This document shows positions 23,701 to 36,630 of a stretch of 64,000 bases of DNA, piece after piece. Source of the DNA: Liolophura sinensis (Eukaryota > Mollusca > Polyplacophora > Chitonida > Chitonidae). The stretch is taken from positions 5,628,044 through 5,692,043 of the forward strand of contig NC_088301.1 in assembly GCF_032854445.1 (NCBI RefSeq). Reading direction: 5' to 3'. The notes under the pieces are model-generated. The model worked only from the letters and a program-made list of their open reading frames with translations, did no database searches and was not told the DNA's origin. The position numbers and the translations under genes were made by a program. Position 1 is the first letter of the stretch. The number at the start of each line of letters is the position of its first letter.

Positions 23701-26700
23701 GGTTTATAAAACGGCCAGGTAAGTTCGATCGTTTTGCCATGGTTTTCATAATTGATTTTAGGGTGTGCTCTCCCATTGGTTGGCATTTGTACCATACATT
23801 ACTGCAAACTTTTCTTTTGTAATTGATGCCGAGGTAAAATGGATTGTCGGCTGTTCATATTTTTGGTGGCCTGTGGTCCTTGTAGACTTGGTACGCCTCA
23901 ACCGGGCAGTCATATAGTTTGACATCGACAGCTATCAGCGTTGCGGAATGTAATTTGACGCCAAAAATCACGAAGCAGACGACACAAAAAATGACGAAAA
24001 TATTTGATTATAACCTTTTTGCCCATAATGTTGGCATGTAGACAGTGTAGAAAAAATTGTATTAGTTTTTCTGGGTCTTAAATTTAGGGAGAATAAGTCG
24101 CATGTTCGTGTAAGTAGGTCAGCTCTGCATGGAAATCCCCGTCAAGGACCGCAGGGCTTTCCCAGGGAAAGGTCACTCGGTGCAAAAGTAGTTCCGCCCT
24201 TGCAAAATGTTCAGAGGATGGTGATACGAAAAAATATCAGGGGTCTCTGTATCAGCCGGGTAACACGCATAGGTATATGATAAAATAAAATCTTAACCCA
24301 GTATTACCCATAATACCCATGTTTCTCTCAAACGTATCCTTCTCTTCTTCCTCTTTGGACAATTACCAAATTTTCCCATATGACGTCTAATCGCTTCTTA
24401 CCTTTTATCCACTTTAATATCAACTGTTAGATCACCACCAGATTACAGGCAATCGATTAACTGAGGCTTTTGTGAGAAACCTGTTGTGAGAAGTTGTCTG
24501 GGATGGGATGTTCATTTCTATAGAAAGTGAAATTGGCGTAACTTGAATAAATCCAAAATGGCCGCCACTTTGCATACTGTTGCCACAAGTTGGTGATTAT
24601 TTGACACACACACACGCACATATGTGTTGTTGTTAACTACATATTGTTATAAGCTGAGAACTAGAGGTTTATAACAACGATAGACAGGTACAGACACAAA
24701 CATATTATGTCATCGATTGTTACATGGTGATGTATCAGTAACGTAGTTTTACAATGATGTAAGAAATGGAGTGAAAAATTGAAATGCCCCAATTTCCTTG
24801 TTTAATATTCACGAACAACGCTAATAATTCATAAAAGCTCATTAATTGTCTTAATATATTGAATGCGATGGTTTCCTTATATTTATATATAAGTTAAAGT
24901 AGAAAAATGAGGATTTGTTCCGAAAGTAATCAAATAATATGATAATAATCCTAAGGCCATATAGTCCCAGCCATCTGCAACTATACTTACCATTCTGTGG
25001 TAGACCGGGACAATAGCATGAGTGGGAAATAGGACCTGGTAAGGTAAGGAGGAGAATCTGCCCCAAAATCCCAGCACAATTCTGTAAATTTCCGAATCAG
25101 AAGTATAAAACTTGGTGGAGACACCCATAAAAATTGTATGATCATAAAATAGATGGTTGCTTAGTAATAACCGGCTAAAACCGCCCTCTCGATGAAAAAC
25201 GTTAATTTTTTGCCCAAACGAGGTACTGTGCTTTTTAATTTACAGAATAAAGATCAACATTTACCAGTAAAATATTTTCACTGACTTTCATGTCTGCATT
25301 TATACGTGATGTCAAAGTTTTTCTTTGACTTTTGTATTCATATGTAAAACATAATTTCCATATTGTGAATAGTTTAATCATACTCTAGCCAGTTTAAAAC
25401 CCATATTTTTGCTATAGTTTGTCACACATCCTTCATAGTAGAGCAAACAAGCGAACTTACTAACGGGTAGAACATCATGGGAAGATTTTAAATCTTTTTT
25501 TTGACTTTGGAAACATTCTTTGGTGTCCGTAAAGATACAAGCTATCTTGCGTCAAATAGGTGTTATCATGTATTTAAATGGATAATTGTTAAGGTGTGGT
25601 ATACATAACATGTGGCAACTACCTGTGAATCCTGCTAAGCACGTGTGGTCGTTTTTCATTAACATTAACATGTTACGCGTATAGCTGAATTATAGGCATA
25701 AAATTTACATTTGTTTTATATGTATTTAATTGATTGATGGATACCTGCGTATTCAAGAATCTTTGGAAAAGTTATATCCGTGATGCAATGATTTTCCCTA
25801 CTGTAAAGTGCCTAATGCAAAAAAAAAAGACATTTCAACGTGACTGGAGTAGGCTACCATTTTCCCCATTTATGACCTCTACATCACTTGATTGTTTGTT
25901 TGGGGCTATATAAGTTGCATTTCCAGAAGGAAAAAGAAAGAGGCTAAAACAGAACTGAAAAAGTAGTGTCCTTACGAGTGTGTTCGCAACTGTCACTCAG
26001 AGTCAGTTTTCCTCCTTCAGGTACACAGTGTCTTGCACTGGGCTGATTCCTCGCCTTACCATACCAGGTCCTTTCAGACTCCCTGTAGTCCTAAAGAATG
26101 ACAAGACTTCATTTTCTTGAATATGTTAGGTATTTGCCATGTAACTAACAACATAACCCCGGGTTCATTCTGAGTCCTAGATTGACCCATGACGATGGCA
26201 TTCATGAGCACCCTTTCTGATATTGTTTCCCGTGTTCAAAGCAACCCGGTGTAGGCCTAGCAAAGTTGGTACTTTCTCTTACTCGGCAGGTACTTTCTTT
26301 TTATAACAGGTATGTCTTTGGTTAAGCCACCAAGCTAAGTGTAATATGTGGCAAACCATGTCTTTACTTGTACATTTTTCCTCCAATAGTCGATTTTTTC
26401 GTGGACGAGATGGTAGAGATGGTCGGGACGGACTGCAGGGACCTGTCGGACCGCCCGGTCCAGCCGGTCCTCCGGGTCCTGCAGGACCGCAAGGGGAGAT
26501 TGGGCGACCCGGTCCCCAGGGGGAGAGAGGACTTCCGGTGAGTATGTGAGAGATGCACAGAGATGGCAATTCCGCTTTGTTGGCTGAAACAGCAGGAAAT
26601 CAGATATAAATATATACGCCGTACTCACGAATATTTCACGGCGGCCAGCATTATGGTGGGAGGAAACCGGGCACAGCCAGGCGAAACCCCACGACCATCC

Positions 26701-29700
26701 ACAGGGTGCTGCCAGACATTCCCACGTACGGCCGGCCAGGAAGCCTTGAACTCACAACGACCGCATCGGTCCTATGTTGAGGGCACACATAATCGACTGA
26801 TAGTGGAAATAAGATTTCCTAGGTTAAACCCAAAAGCCTTGATCACGCTTGAATAAATCTACCATACTTTAAATTCAGGTTGGGTTAATACAATCACTGC
26901 TTATTTATTTTTAAAAAATAATAAATAAACTGAACTGGATATTCATGCACATATATTTGTGACTGCGTTGATGATTCATCACAATGGACACCTGCCTTGA
27001 ATCCACAACTTCCTGTAGATTTTTGTAATCAAATCAAATTGTCCCCATTTCACAAGAACTCAAATTATTTTTGATAAATATTGCATATTATATATATTTT
27101 TAAACTAATATTTTACAGAAGATAATTATTGTTTCTAAAATAGGAGCAAAACTTCGACTGCATTGTTTTGTTGCTAAAAATCTCCAGTATAGTCCAATTA
27201 GACTGCATGTAGATCTTATTTTTTTTATTATTACTCAAAAAAATTTCCATCTGGAGAAACTAATGAACTAAGACACGCTTAAACTTCCTCTGTAACATCG
27301 CTTAGAAATTCAAAGGCCATAGACATAGGGCTCACAACTGTGACACAACCTACTGATGAGTATGTATAATATTTAATACATAACAGATAGATGTTTAACG
27401 TTTTGTTTACTGATCAAGGCTGGAATTGACTTTGCAGGGAATTGCGGAGAAGCCATTGATTGGTGAGTAATTGATTGGTTACGTTTTGGTGATGGACAGA
27501 GATTGTGAAGAAATAAATTTTTTTATTTATTTGAATTGTGTTTTACGCCGTACTCAAGAAGTATTTCACTTAAACGACGGCGGCCAGCATCATGGTGGGT
27601 GGAAACCGGGCAGAGCCCGGGTGAAACCCACGACCATCCGCAGGTTGCTGTCAGACCTTTCCACGTACGACCGGAGAGGAAGCCGGTATTGAACTCACAG
27701 CGACCGAATTGATGACAGACTCCTAGGTCATCAGGCTAAGTTAGCGCGCTAACCAACTGAACCACGGAGGCCCCCTGAAGAAATGAAGAAAATAGAGTGA
27801 AGTGAAAGGTAGATATAAGGTCGTATATATGACGACATATTCGCTGCTTCGTATGATTCAAAGTGGGGATCGCGTTTTTAGCCCTATACCATTAACAATG
27901 ACATAACAGCCACAAATAAATGGCAATCTTTAACTATGTAGGTCATCAGCTCAGGTAATTATGTGTTTGTCTACTTATTCACAGACACCTAGTGAGGCTC
28001 GAAATAACGACAAGCCATGTACTGCCATTTAATCCTGTACTGGCCTGCAAGCGTAAAAATGTTGTACAGAGAGAAAAGAAGTAAGATAATTCTATGAAAA
28101 CATAGCAAACGACATTGTGACATCTCTATAGATCGACATATGTGTTCACAGTAGCATGTCTTCAGCTCACTGGTAAATGATGTCCTGAAATTTTGAAGCT
28201 TCCTTTCTAGTTTTGATGTTTGGCTGTCTTTGCGTATTTGAATAACTCTGGCATAAAGGAAAGCAATAGTAGAAGTCGCACTGCTGGGCGCGGCTGAATC
28301 TATGAGTCGCAACAGACATTTGTATATCAACCGTCAACCCAGATGGATGTTCTAGAGCAAGAATTACAAAGTCAGTTTCCAAAATGACGTTTAACACAAC
28401 CTATCAAAGAAGTAAGAAAGTGTATGAAGTACGAAAATAGCAGTAAAATAGCAGACATAGTATATGCCGTTTATATCACCGGGGAGTTGTAATAAAAAGC
28501 ATTATGCTGAACAAGACGTTGTGAGATTGTAATATAATGAACGCTTCTTTGTCATGTGAAAAAAAATCCACACTACACAACAGAAAACATTGCCAGAATG
28601 ATATCTTTGCCACACAGAAACATCACGCCGTACGTGACGGAAATCACAGGCAGAATGCGTCTTGCTGAACACTGTCCATGTCATCGCTATGCAAGGTTTA
28701 TCTGTTGAATAGAAGGGAAAGCAGTAGCGGGAATGTGCCCTGTTGAACTTTGCCGATGTCATTTTTGTGTAGAATAACGGTAACACGGATAACAGTAGCA
28801 GGAAGCTCCCCACAAAACTTTACTGAAATGTTTGCCACGTAGAGTCATTATTCCGTAAATAAGAAAATGCAGTAGCTTAACGCGATCTACTAAACACTGC
28901 TGGTATGGTCACAACATGTATATAAACAATAGCTGTCTTACAAAACTTAAGTTGTTTCCTGTTAAGTTGTTTTCACTGGTGATATCATCGTCTCATTGTG
29001 CGTTTTTAAATCCTAATAATTTTATAACAGCTTTAAAACATATTTTCAGGAAAGAATTGAACACGTAATAAGTCGCGTGGCCAATTTTTTGTGCAGTTAA
29101 AATACTCTGTTTTTTGTAAGCAAACTTGTCTTGCAATCAGTGGAAGAATTCATGTCGCAGATTGATTTTAAATCCAGTTTCCCTAATCTGTCGCCTATTA
29201 TAGACAAAGTATTATATTGTTAAACAGGTGGCGCTGTTTACACCCGCTGGGGAAGAAAAGTATGTCCTGGCCATGCAACTATGTTGTACGGAGGTATGTT
29301 TGTATGTATGCTTTGGGCTTAACGTCGCACTTAACAATTTTTTTATTGATATGACGACAAAAAGTCATTATGTGTGTGTACATGTACTGTGTGTTCCTGA
29401 GGCAGGGCTCTAATCTCTCAGTGCTGAGCAACAAGTACCATTTTTAAAGTCTTTGGTCTCCCGGATTCGAGGCGGACCCTCTAACCATTTTACCACTGAA
29501 GTGGTCAGTTCTATCCACGTAATACTGAGTCGTTCTTACTACCCTACTTGTGGTTTACCCTTTTCTCTCACAAACTCTACATAGTGTTGTAAGGGAAAAA
29601 TCTCTCTGTACTTTCGTTTCACTCATCTCTCCATAATTATATGGGAAGATCTAACGCCAACCTGCGGATGGCCGTGCATTTCCCCTCGGTTTCCCGGTTG

Positions 29701-31207
29701 CCCCCCACCATAATGCTGGCCGCTGTCGTATAAGTTAAATGTTCTTGAATACTGCGTAAAACACTAATCAAGTAAATAACATAAATAAACAAAGGAATAT
29801 ACGATTTCCACCTAACGGTATTTAATGACAAATTCCTTTCTAAACTGTGGTGGGAAAACTCTTATCCGATTTCCGTTTTTTTATTTGATTGGTGTTTCAC
29901 GTTGGACTCAAGAATATGTCATTTATACGACGGCGGCCAACATTATGAAGATGCTGTCTGATTTCTAAACGTCTAAAAAGTTGGGTTCTATGGACACCCT
30001 ATGTACCATAAATGTACAAAAATGCAGGCAAGACAGACGTTTTATTTCGAGGTTGAGCTGAAAATAAATGCCATTTTACTGCATAAAACAAAGATGAAAG
30101 CAGGAAGTAAGAGTTCTGGATAAAACTGCGAAATAAATTTTTGTAATTTTGCATAAGTGGTACTACATATTTGAAACAATACTTAGAAATTGTGGTAAAT
30201 ATGTAGGAACACCAAAATGACAAGAACAACATCGCTCGATGAAACAGGGGATCATGAGTGCAAATTACGAGATTAAATATACACAACTATAGCAAACATT
30301 TACTTCATAAATTAAACAGGATGACTAGTGACAAAACTTCCATGAAAATTCATAAAACCACAAAATATATGAAGACTGACCAAATCTCCTTCATCCTGAA
30401 TTCACTGTGAATTCACTGTTCAAGTCCTGCTACAGTAGAAACCTAGATTTTACTTGACACGAAGCTTGGCATGTGTTAAGAATGATATAGCGTACAACGT
30501 TCGAGTTATTGTTTCTATGCCGTGGCGTATATGTAAGTTCTTTATTCAAGATCGGACTTTTGACGATGATACTTTTTTATTATTTTGTGCCAATGTTTAA
30601 TAATGTTATAAATAATGCAATAATATGCTTTCTTTTTTCAGTATTTGCTCTATTAATGGAAAACATTCTTTGGTAACTAAATACATTATGAAAATGTGGA
30701 TTCTTTTCTGAAGGTGTAATGGCAGGATCGCACTATACCCACAAGGGCTCTGGGGCCAACCAAATGTGTCTACCACTAAATCCACAGTGGAACAAAACCT
30801 ACTCTGGTTTCCAATCAAACTCCTATCTGTATGGTACCGAGTTTGAGGTATACCAAGGCAATAAAGTGTTTGACCAGACCAATTCCGGCGGAGATTTCTT
30901 CCGCGAACGGGAGGCCCAGTGTGCTGTCTGCTATACGCCGGGCAGACCAAGTCACGTGATGATCCCAGCCCGTCTGGAGTGTCCATCAGGATGGACACTG
31001 GAGTATCTGGGATTTCTCATGGCACAACACTACACGCATTATAAGTCTGAGTACGTGTGTGTGGATCAGGATCCAGACACCCATCCCGGCACGGCCGCTA
31101 ACTTAAACGGGAATCTGCTGTACGTTGTGGAAGCTAAATGTGGCGCGCTGCCCTGTCCAAACTATGTTGACGGCTATGAGGTTACATGTGTTGTGTGCAC
31201 AAAATAA
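20722..31207 (+). CDS. Short-chain collagen C4-like protein, gene B (complete, 6 exons, 282 aa)
   Basis: Exons: 20722-20784, 21959-22031, 26410-26537, 27438-27462, 29228-29293, 30714-31207. All introns are GT-AG and phases fit (0,1,0,1,1), giving 849 bases. Residues 1 to about 17 are a signal peptide ([16 protein letters not shown]), 22-45 a linker ([18 protein letters not shown]...), 47-91 fifteen uninterrupted Gly-X-Y triplets ([18 protein letters not shown]...) and 92-97 a hinge. From about 98 to 282 is a cysteine-rich C-terminal domain with ten cysteines and an N-K-T sequon, ending VTCVVCTK. This architecture is that of short-chain collagen C4 proteins of sponges, cnidarians and molluscs. 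By family it should be secreted, trimerise through the triple helix and join the extracellular matrix; the exact role is unknown. GPQGER resembles integrin-type GxxGER sites, but binding is speculation. Exon 3 has a competing AG at 26388-26389 that would break the frame. Confidence 0.9.
23317..23930 (-). pseudogene. Crypton-type tyrosine recombinase relic in intron 2 of gene B, minus strand
   Basis: The minus strand encodes [14 protein letters not shown], then [31 protein letters not shown], and [20 protein letters not shown] followed by the Tyr of the active site. This order (CPV...RP, PFYL, G-x-N/H-x-L, HSAR, GHK, NY) is that of Crypton and ZMYM2/QRICH1-like recombinase domains. An in-frame TGA follows the HRP motif, and unit 1 lacks the three codons SAR of the HSAR motif found in unit 2, removing the catalytic arginine. 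It is therefore dead. Some downstream C-terminal coding ([20 protein letters not shown]) remains open to 23317. Confidence 0.75.
26600..26860 (-). repeat. SINE family C copy in intron 3 of gene B, minus strand
   Basis: ATTATGGTGGGAGGAAACCG, CACGACCATCCACAGGGTGC and CACAACGACCGCATCGGTCC match the family. The tRNA head is degraded (right part about 26770-26855). The unit 2 copy (57480-57770) is the same insertion. Confidence 0.75.
27515..27775 (-). mobile_element. SINE family C, near full length, intron 4 of gene B
   Basis: Minus strand: head GGGGGCCTCCGTGGTTCAGT, TTGGTTAGCGCGCTAACT, body GGATGGTCGTGGGTTTCACC, tail AAATAAATAAA. A 9-base direct repeat TGAAGAAAT flanks it at 27506-27514 and 27776-27784. 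Unit 2 holds the same insertion at 58290-58565 with the left repeat mutated, so it predates the large duplication. Confidence 0.88.
29300..29520 (-). repeat. SINE family A copy in intron 5 of gene B, minus strand
   Basis: Same insertion as 724-955, with a short deletion beside GTGCTGAGC (the GCTAAGCAAGCC part of units 1 and 3 is missing). The rest of intron 5 (to 30713) holds family C fragments at about 29655-29765 and 29885-29955. Confidence 0.75.
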
Positions 31208-31364
31208 ATCAGTACAAACACGAGCTCTATATTAAACCGGACCCATATCGGCAAAACTGTTGCTCTATAAGATTGCAAAATCGTTGTACATATTTCTGTC
31301 AAAGGCCTGTCCAAAGAACAAGTACATAATCATTGTTTAATCAACATTACATTTGTAGGTTTCA

Positions 31365-31375
31365 AATAAAATAAA
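31365..31375 (+). terminator. Polyadenylation signal of gene B
   Basis: Overlapping AATAAA hexamers about 160 bases after the gene B stop codon, matching the position after gene A. Confidence 0.6.
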
Positions 31376-32942
31376 CAATGCAGCCTTACAGGTCCTGACT
31401 AATGTTTTGTATTTCGAGTAATGTCTAGCTGCATGCATGGTCGGCTACTATCAGTCTTTAAGATGGACATCCACGATTCATGGCTTGGCCAAAATCTATC
31501 GTAAAGGCGGTCGTCGTGGTTGTGCAATGTTAAAGCCATCACGAGCCATTGCTAAATGGCACTTTCGGTGAAGGTCAGTGATTAAGGGCTATATTCGTTT
31601 GTTTATTGGATTATTGTATAACCTTTTGGCCAGTTAATGACAAACGTTCCCGTGTGTGACTCACAGCTATGCACAACATACTGGTGGAAGTCACATGAGC
31701 GTCGTCGATCGCAGATTGTCTCCAAGGACGAACGAACACTGAAAACATGGAAATATGCAAATTCAAAGTTCCGTGATCGCCGTGAAAATAAATTAAAAAC
31801 GTTATATGTGTCTCACTGCACTGTTGTATTCTACCTACCACTTCCTCTGGACTACGTGGTGTGGATTCACAACATATACATGTACCATGGCGTTAAATGA
31901 GAGTTGTCAGTCATATATGTAAAAAAAAACATTAGATGAGGAAAAATAGAATAACCCTTAGAAAATGCGTGCCTTTTGAATTAGTTTTGTTTAAAAGGGA
32001 ATATGCATAAACCTCGACACTGATAAATAAATTAAGTAATATCTGGAATTAAGCTGTGCTCGTGCTTCAATGTTCAGTCAGATATCAATGTCCTCTACTT
32101 ATGACATAAAGAGTCAGCTTTTTTAATATAAAAGATAATAACGATAGCTTACACATGATGTCAGTAACAGCATCTAAGAAAGAAAGAAATCCCAGGCAAT
32201 AAATCACTACAAATCTTCTATAATCGATCTACGCTCAACTTCAAGAGAAGAATCCGATTCAGGATTATACAAGCAATCCGGTCAGTTGTAACTTAATGCT
32301 TTTATTTCGAGCCGCTTAGGCGCATGTAACTGTTGGCCATGAGGCGATGGGATAAAACAATGATATGCATTATCAGTCATGCAAGTTACACACGGACGTG
32401 TATGACCACTCCTGAGGGAATATATAAAAACACTTCTGCGGTTTTGTAAGCAATTCCTTCATGTCTAAACACGAGGTCAGCATTATCGTGCACTTTGGGG
32501 TATTTGTAAGTGCATAAATAATAACTACAACACCAGTCCTTGATTATAGTGGCCTGTTCTTTATTGGAGAAATATACACTGGTCAGCAAACAGTAGGTTT
32601 TTATACCAGAGAAAAAGGGCAGTGACACACGTACTGAAAGTAGAAACAACCCCAAAAAACTGGAATTAGTTTAACTGTAGAAGAATAAAGGCATATTTTG
32701 GTATCAACAGTAAAGATAAAAACAATGTCATATGAATAAAACAATTTTAACTAATGTGTATACAAAAATATATCGCTAGGAAAATTTATCGAAGATATAT
32801 TTGATTTTTTTAGGTTTGGCTGTGCAACAAACTATATATGTAGGTCATGTCAGCGCGATTTGAGGCTCCCAGTAAGGGGACAATGGAAAAATACTTTTTA
32901 TTTATGTCCTTGGTCTTTAAAATTGTTTTTATTTAAGAATGA
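31376..32942. other. Intergenic DNA, equivalent of 2820-4385
   Basis: Nothing recognisable beyond short non-conserved ORFs. Confidence 0.5.
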
Positions 32943-33243
32943 TTTACAGGAGTATGACCCTATTATAGCTAATTGTGGAGGAAACAGGAGTTGGGCCCTG
33001 TTATGGTTGAACGTAAAAGAAACGAGAATGCGACACTATCTTAGATGAACATGAAGGAAACGTGAGTGTGACAATGTTATAACTAATTTTGGAGGAAACA
33101 GGAGTTGGGGCCCTGTTATGGTTGAACGTGAAAAAAACGAGAATGCGACCCTATCTTAGATGGGCATGAAGGAAACGAGAGTGTGACTCTATTATAGCTA
33201 AGCGTGGGGGAAACGGAAGCGTGACAACATTATAGCTGAACGC
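32943..33243. repeat. 38-bp / 114-bp minisatellite, two trimers
   Basis: GGAGGAAACAGGAGTT at 32977 and 33091 (114-bp period), each followed by the same two other 38-bp monomers. One trimer fewer than unit 1. Confidence 0.9.
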
Positions 33244-33604
33244 TGTGCTATATATTCTCTAGAGATAGCTGTCAGAGGCATGCAAAAACGACGGATAACG
33301 ACGGATAAAAAGTCCTCATTTAAAGTAATATTCTGCTTCTCCAAGAGAATTGCCTTAAGTTTAAAATTATAAAACTCACTGGAACTTCTACACTTCATAG
33401 TCATGCAAAAATGCCAGTACAACAGCGGATAAAAAGCCTCCATGTAAAGTAACATCCCGCTTCTCGTTCAGTTTACCGTATTTTCCGCATGTAACTCTCT
33501 TCCTATTCTCCAGCATAGAACATACCCCCATTACAAATTTTTTTCAGAAACCAATCCACTTATTGATTAAGTATGTAGTAATGTGTTTGTGAACTTTTTT
33601 CGAC

Positions 33605-33905
33605 TTTTTACGACGTAATGAACAATTTTTCAGTGGTATCACGACGAGCAGTCATTGGGTGCGTGTATAATAGTATATTTTCTTGCCTCCATTAAAGTCA
33701 TTATGCCGAAGATACCAGGCATGACACCACACCGCACCCATTATACCAACGCCGGGCCAACAAGTCGTGTTTCCTTGCTCTAACCTCAAAGTGGTCAGTG
33801 CCATGCAAGGCAGCAACAAGTACCATTTTTAAAGTTTATCGTATGGCCTTACCTGGGTTTGATCCCAGGTCTTGCGATTTCATGACGGACGCTGAAACCA
33901 ATAAA
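33605..33905 (-). repeat. SINE family A copy, minus strand (unit 2)
   Basis: Counterpart of 5165-5460 with the same ends. Confidence 0.72.
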
Positions 33906-34027
33906 CCCCCGACCTTTCTCTATTGCAGTATAAAACAAAAACAACTCATATGACAATCTCAAAAGGTACAATATAACACTTCACTGGACACACCGCATGG
34001 CTGGAATATTACAGCTCGCTAAACCCA

Positions 34028-36110
34028 TCAATTTTCCAGTAGTATACTTATTACAGTGTAATAAAAATGTGAGACTGTGTCATCAACCAGACACATATCA
34101 CATAATTCATTATCATGACGATTACATATGTACAGATATGAACTAAGTTGGATGTGTCCAGAGAGAAGCATGCACAGTAGAACTTCAACTATTCCAGTAG
34201 GCATTCTTGTGTCAGAAACAACAACGCTTGGATTATATAAAAATATCTTCCTTTTGTTGAGCATTCCCAATCAATTTGTCATAGTTTTGCAAAATCATGG
34301 TTAAAGTGAGTTATTATATCAGCAGCAGAGGGGTTTATGTCCACTGTCTTTTTTGAGTCTATAAGCCCATTCCCTTTAATGCCAGTATGACTGGGGACCT
34401 ACTCAAAAAAAAAAAAAAAAAAAAAATTCCTCGGCAATAAAACTGGTTACACAAAAGAATAATTGTAAGAACAATGGGCAGGGCTTTTTGCCACGTAAAA
34501 GCTAGTAGTGCCTGCAGTGAGCTAAATAACTCTGTAAAATGAACAGCCTTATATGGCCTAAACTCTGCTAGGAGGTGCAAGGAGAATAAAATAGCTGTCA
34601 GTTCAGCAGTGTACACCAGCCCCAACCTTTCCATTCCCCTGGCCCTTAGAACCATCAGTAAACGTATGCAGAAAATTCGCTCACTTTTGATGAATTTGCT
34701 CCAGGCATTATGCTGAGGAAAAGGGGGGGACAACTCTCCTCTGCACAGTAAATTTGTTTCCGCCAGTTTTTTTTACAAACATGCTGAGCGCGTGCATTAT
34801 ATGGTTTGGAGCGAGTAATGCCACTGTGGTACAAACAATCATAAACAGAAGGTTCTACCACACAAGAAACAGAGTTATTCTCCACTGATTTTGGCCTCTG
34901 GGTATACTCCAAAGTTCCCAGCCTCCTTCGAATAAACAAGGCATTTCATTACACATAACCTGCGAAACATTTAGTCCTGTCCTGAGTGCTCCCGTACACA
35001 CTCTGAGAGCTGAACACTGAACAAAGTCCAGCACAAACGTAATGGTACCACAAGCTGAATCGTAGGCTTCACAGCAATAATCTAGCCGAGATGTTATTTA
35101 GGCTCTATACAACATCAACAAGGAGGTGTTATCTGCTGCTCATGTCTTACTTGATACTGGAGATTCAACACTTTTTCACACTTAGTCAGAATCATGTTAA
35201 TATCCTCTGGCCATGTAAGTTTAATATCAAAAATAACACCTAGGTGCTTAAATGACGATGGTTTCTTAATAAGTGTGCCTCGTGAAAACTACAGCTTCTG
35301 TTTTACAAGTAGAAGATTTAAATCCCCAGTGTCTGCTCCACTCAACAAAGCAGAACACACTTCTGAGCTACACTCAGGTCCTTACATTTGAACTGCTTTA
35401 TCATCTGCAAAAAGTAAACAATCCAATCTAGGGTGAAGAACAAAATGAAGATCATTAATTGCTATGTTCAATAAAGTAGGTGATAGCACACCTCCCTGGT
35501 GAGGGGGAGGGGGGTACCATTTTCTCTACCCTTTTTAGCTTTGATGAAACAGTCAGATAGAAAGTTTTTGACCCAGCCCAACATCTTTCCCTGTATTCCC
35601 ACTGCCTTCATCTTAATTAATAACCCACCCCTCTATACCATGTCATATGCCTTCCCTATATCAAGAAACACTGCTAATACAGATTCTTTATTAAGGAGAC
35701 TGTAGTCTATAAAGTAACAACATGATCAGTTTTGCTTCGCCAACTGAGGAATCCACTCTGAAAAGGGAATAAAATATTGTTCTTCTCCAAGAACCAAAGT
35801 AGCGTAGAATTAATCCTTTTTTTCCATTACCTTACATGTAGCAGAGCTCAAGGCTATAGGTCTGTATGATGAAGGGAATGATGTAGATTTTCCAAGCTTA
35901 GCAACAGGAATAACTATGGGTTTCTTCCAACTGGAAAGTAACTGCACCTTAGTCCACACCGTATTATACAATATCACATTCAGACACTTGTCAGGGAGGT
36001 GTGAAATCACAGAGTAGGAAATGCTCCTGGGGCTCCATTACCACAGTGCAGAGCTTGTTACAATTCAATTTATGTGAAGTCATCATTAAGGGACGTGTCA
36101 TCAAACATGA
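34028..36110 (-). mobile_element. Degenerate LINE, minus strand (unit 2 copy)
   Basis: Counterpart of 5599-7640. RT words PSSYRPIALSSATCK and post-RNase H words SGHIQLSSYLYICN are kept. The A run inside the RNase H part is 22 bases (34405-34426) rather than 27. The palm is further damaged by a G-rich change near 35499-35515. Inherited with the duplication, not a new insertion. Confidence 0.85.
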
Positions 36111-36162
36111 TATTATGATGATTTTATAGTAGGCAGATGTCTGGACTTTCCTTGACAGCCCT

Positions 36163-36630
36163 GACGTGAGCCCAGACTTGATCTCAGACTTGAGCCCAGA
36201 CATTAGCCGAAACTTGAGCCTAGACTTGCGTAATAGACGTATTACTGTTTATATTCCATGACCTAGTTTTGTTCCAACACTTGCACCATTTCAAATATTT
36301 ATACACGATGTCTTGTAAGACAGTGCTGTAGGCTATTGCCTCGGGTGGGACGTTTTCCGTTTCCTGCATTAAAGTACTTTACCTTATGCACCCCTCAAGG
36401 AAACCCTATCAAATAGTTTCATAAAGAATATGTCAGAACCGCTATACCTGGTTTCCTTTTGCTATTTTCTATTCTGTTTTTATTCATTCGACTAGAGCTT
36501 CACGCCGTTCTCAAGAATATTTCGCTCATACGACAAAGCATTATAGTGGGAGAATGACGGGTAGCCCAACGGAACCCACGACCATCTGTAGGTTGCTGGT
36601 AGACCTTCCCACGTACGGAGAGGAACCTTC
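36163..36630. repeat. 12-bp motif repeats and SINE family C fragment (unit 2)
   Basis: Counterparts of 7725-7797 and 8046-8190. Confidence 0.55.

Noticed and set aside
26346-26549. Plus ORF starting [13 protein letters not shown] as a separate collagen start
   Set aside because: The ORF runs back into intron sequence; the exon begins at 26410 and a signal peptide exon with TATA promoter lies upstream.
26279-26628. Minus-strand ORFs rich in Pro/Gly opposite the collagen exon
   Set aside because: They are the complement of the Gly-X-Y coding strand; the plus strand has the splice sites and phase agreement.
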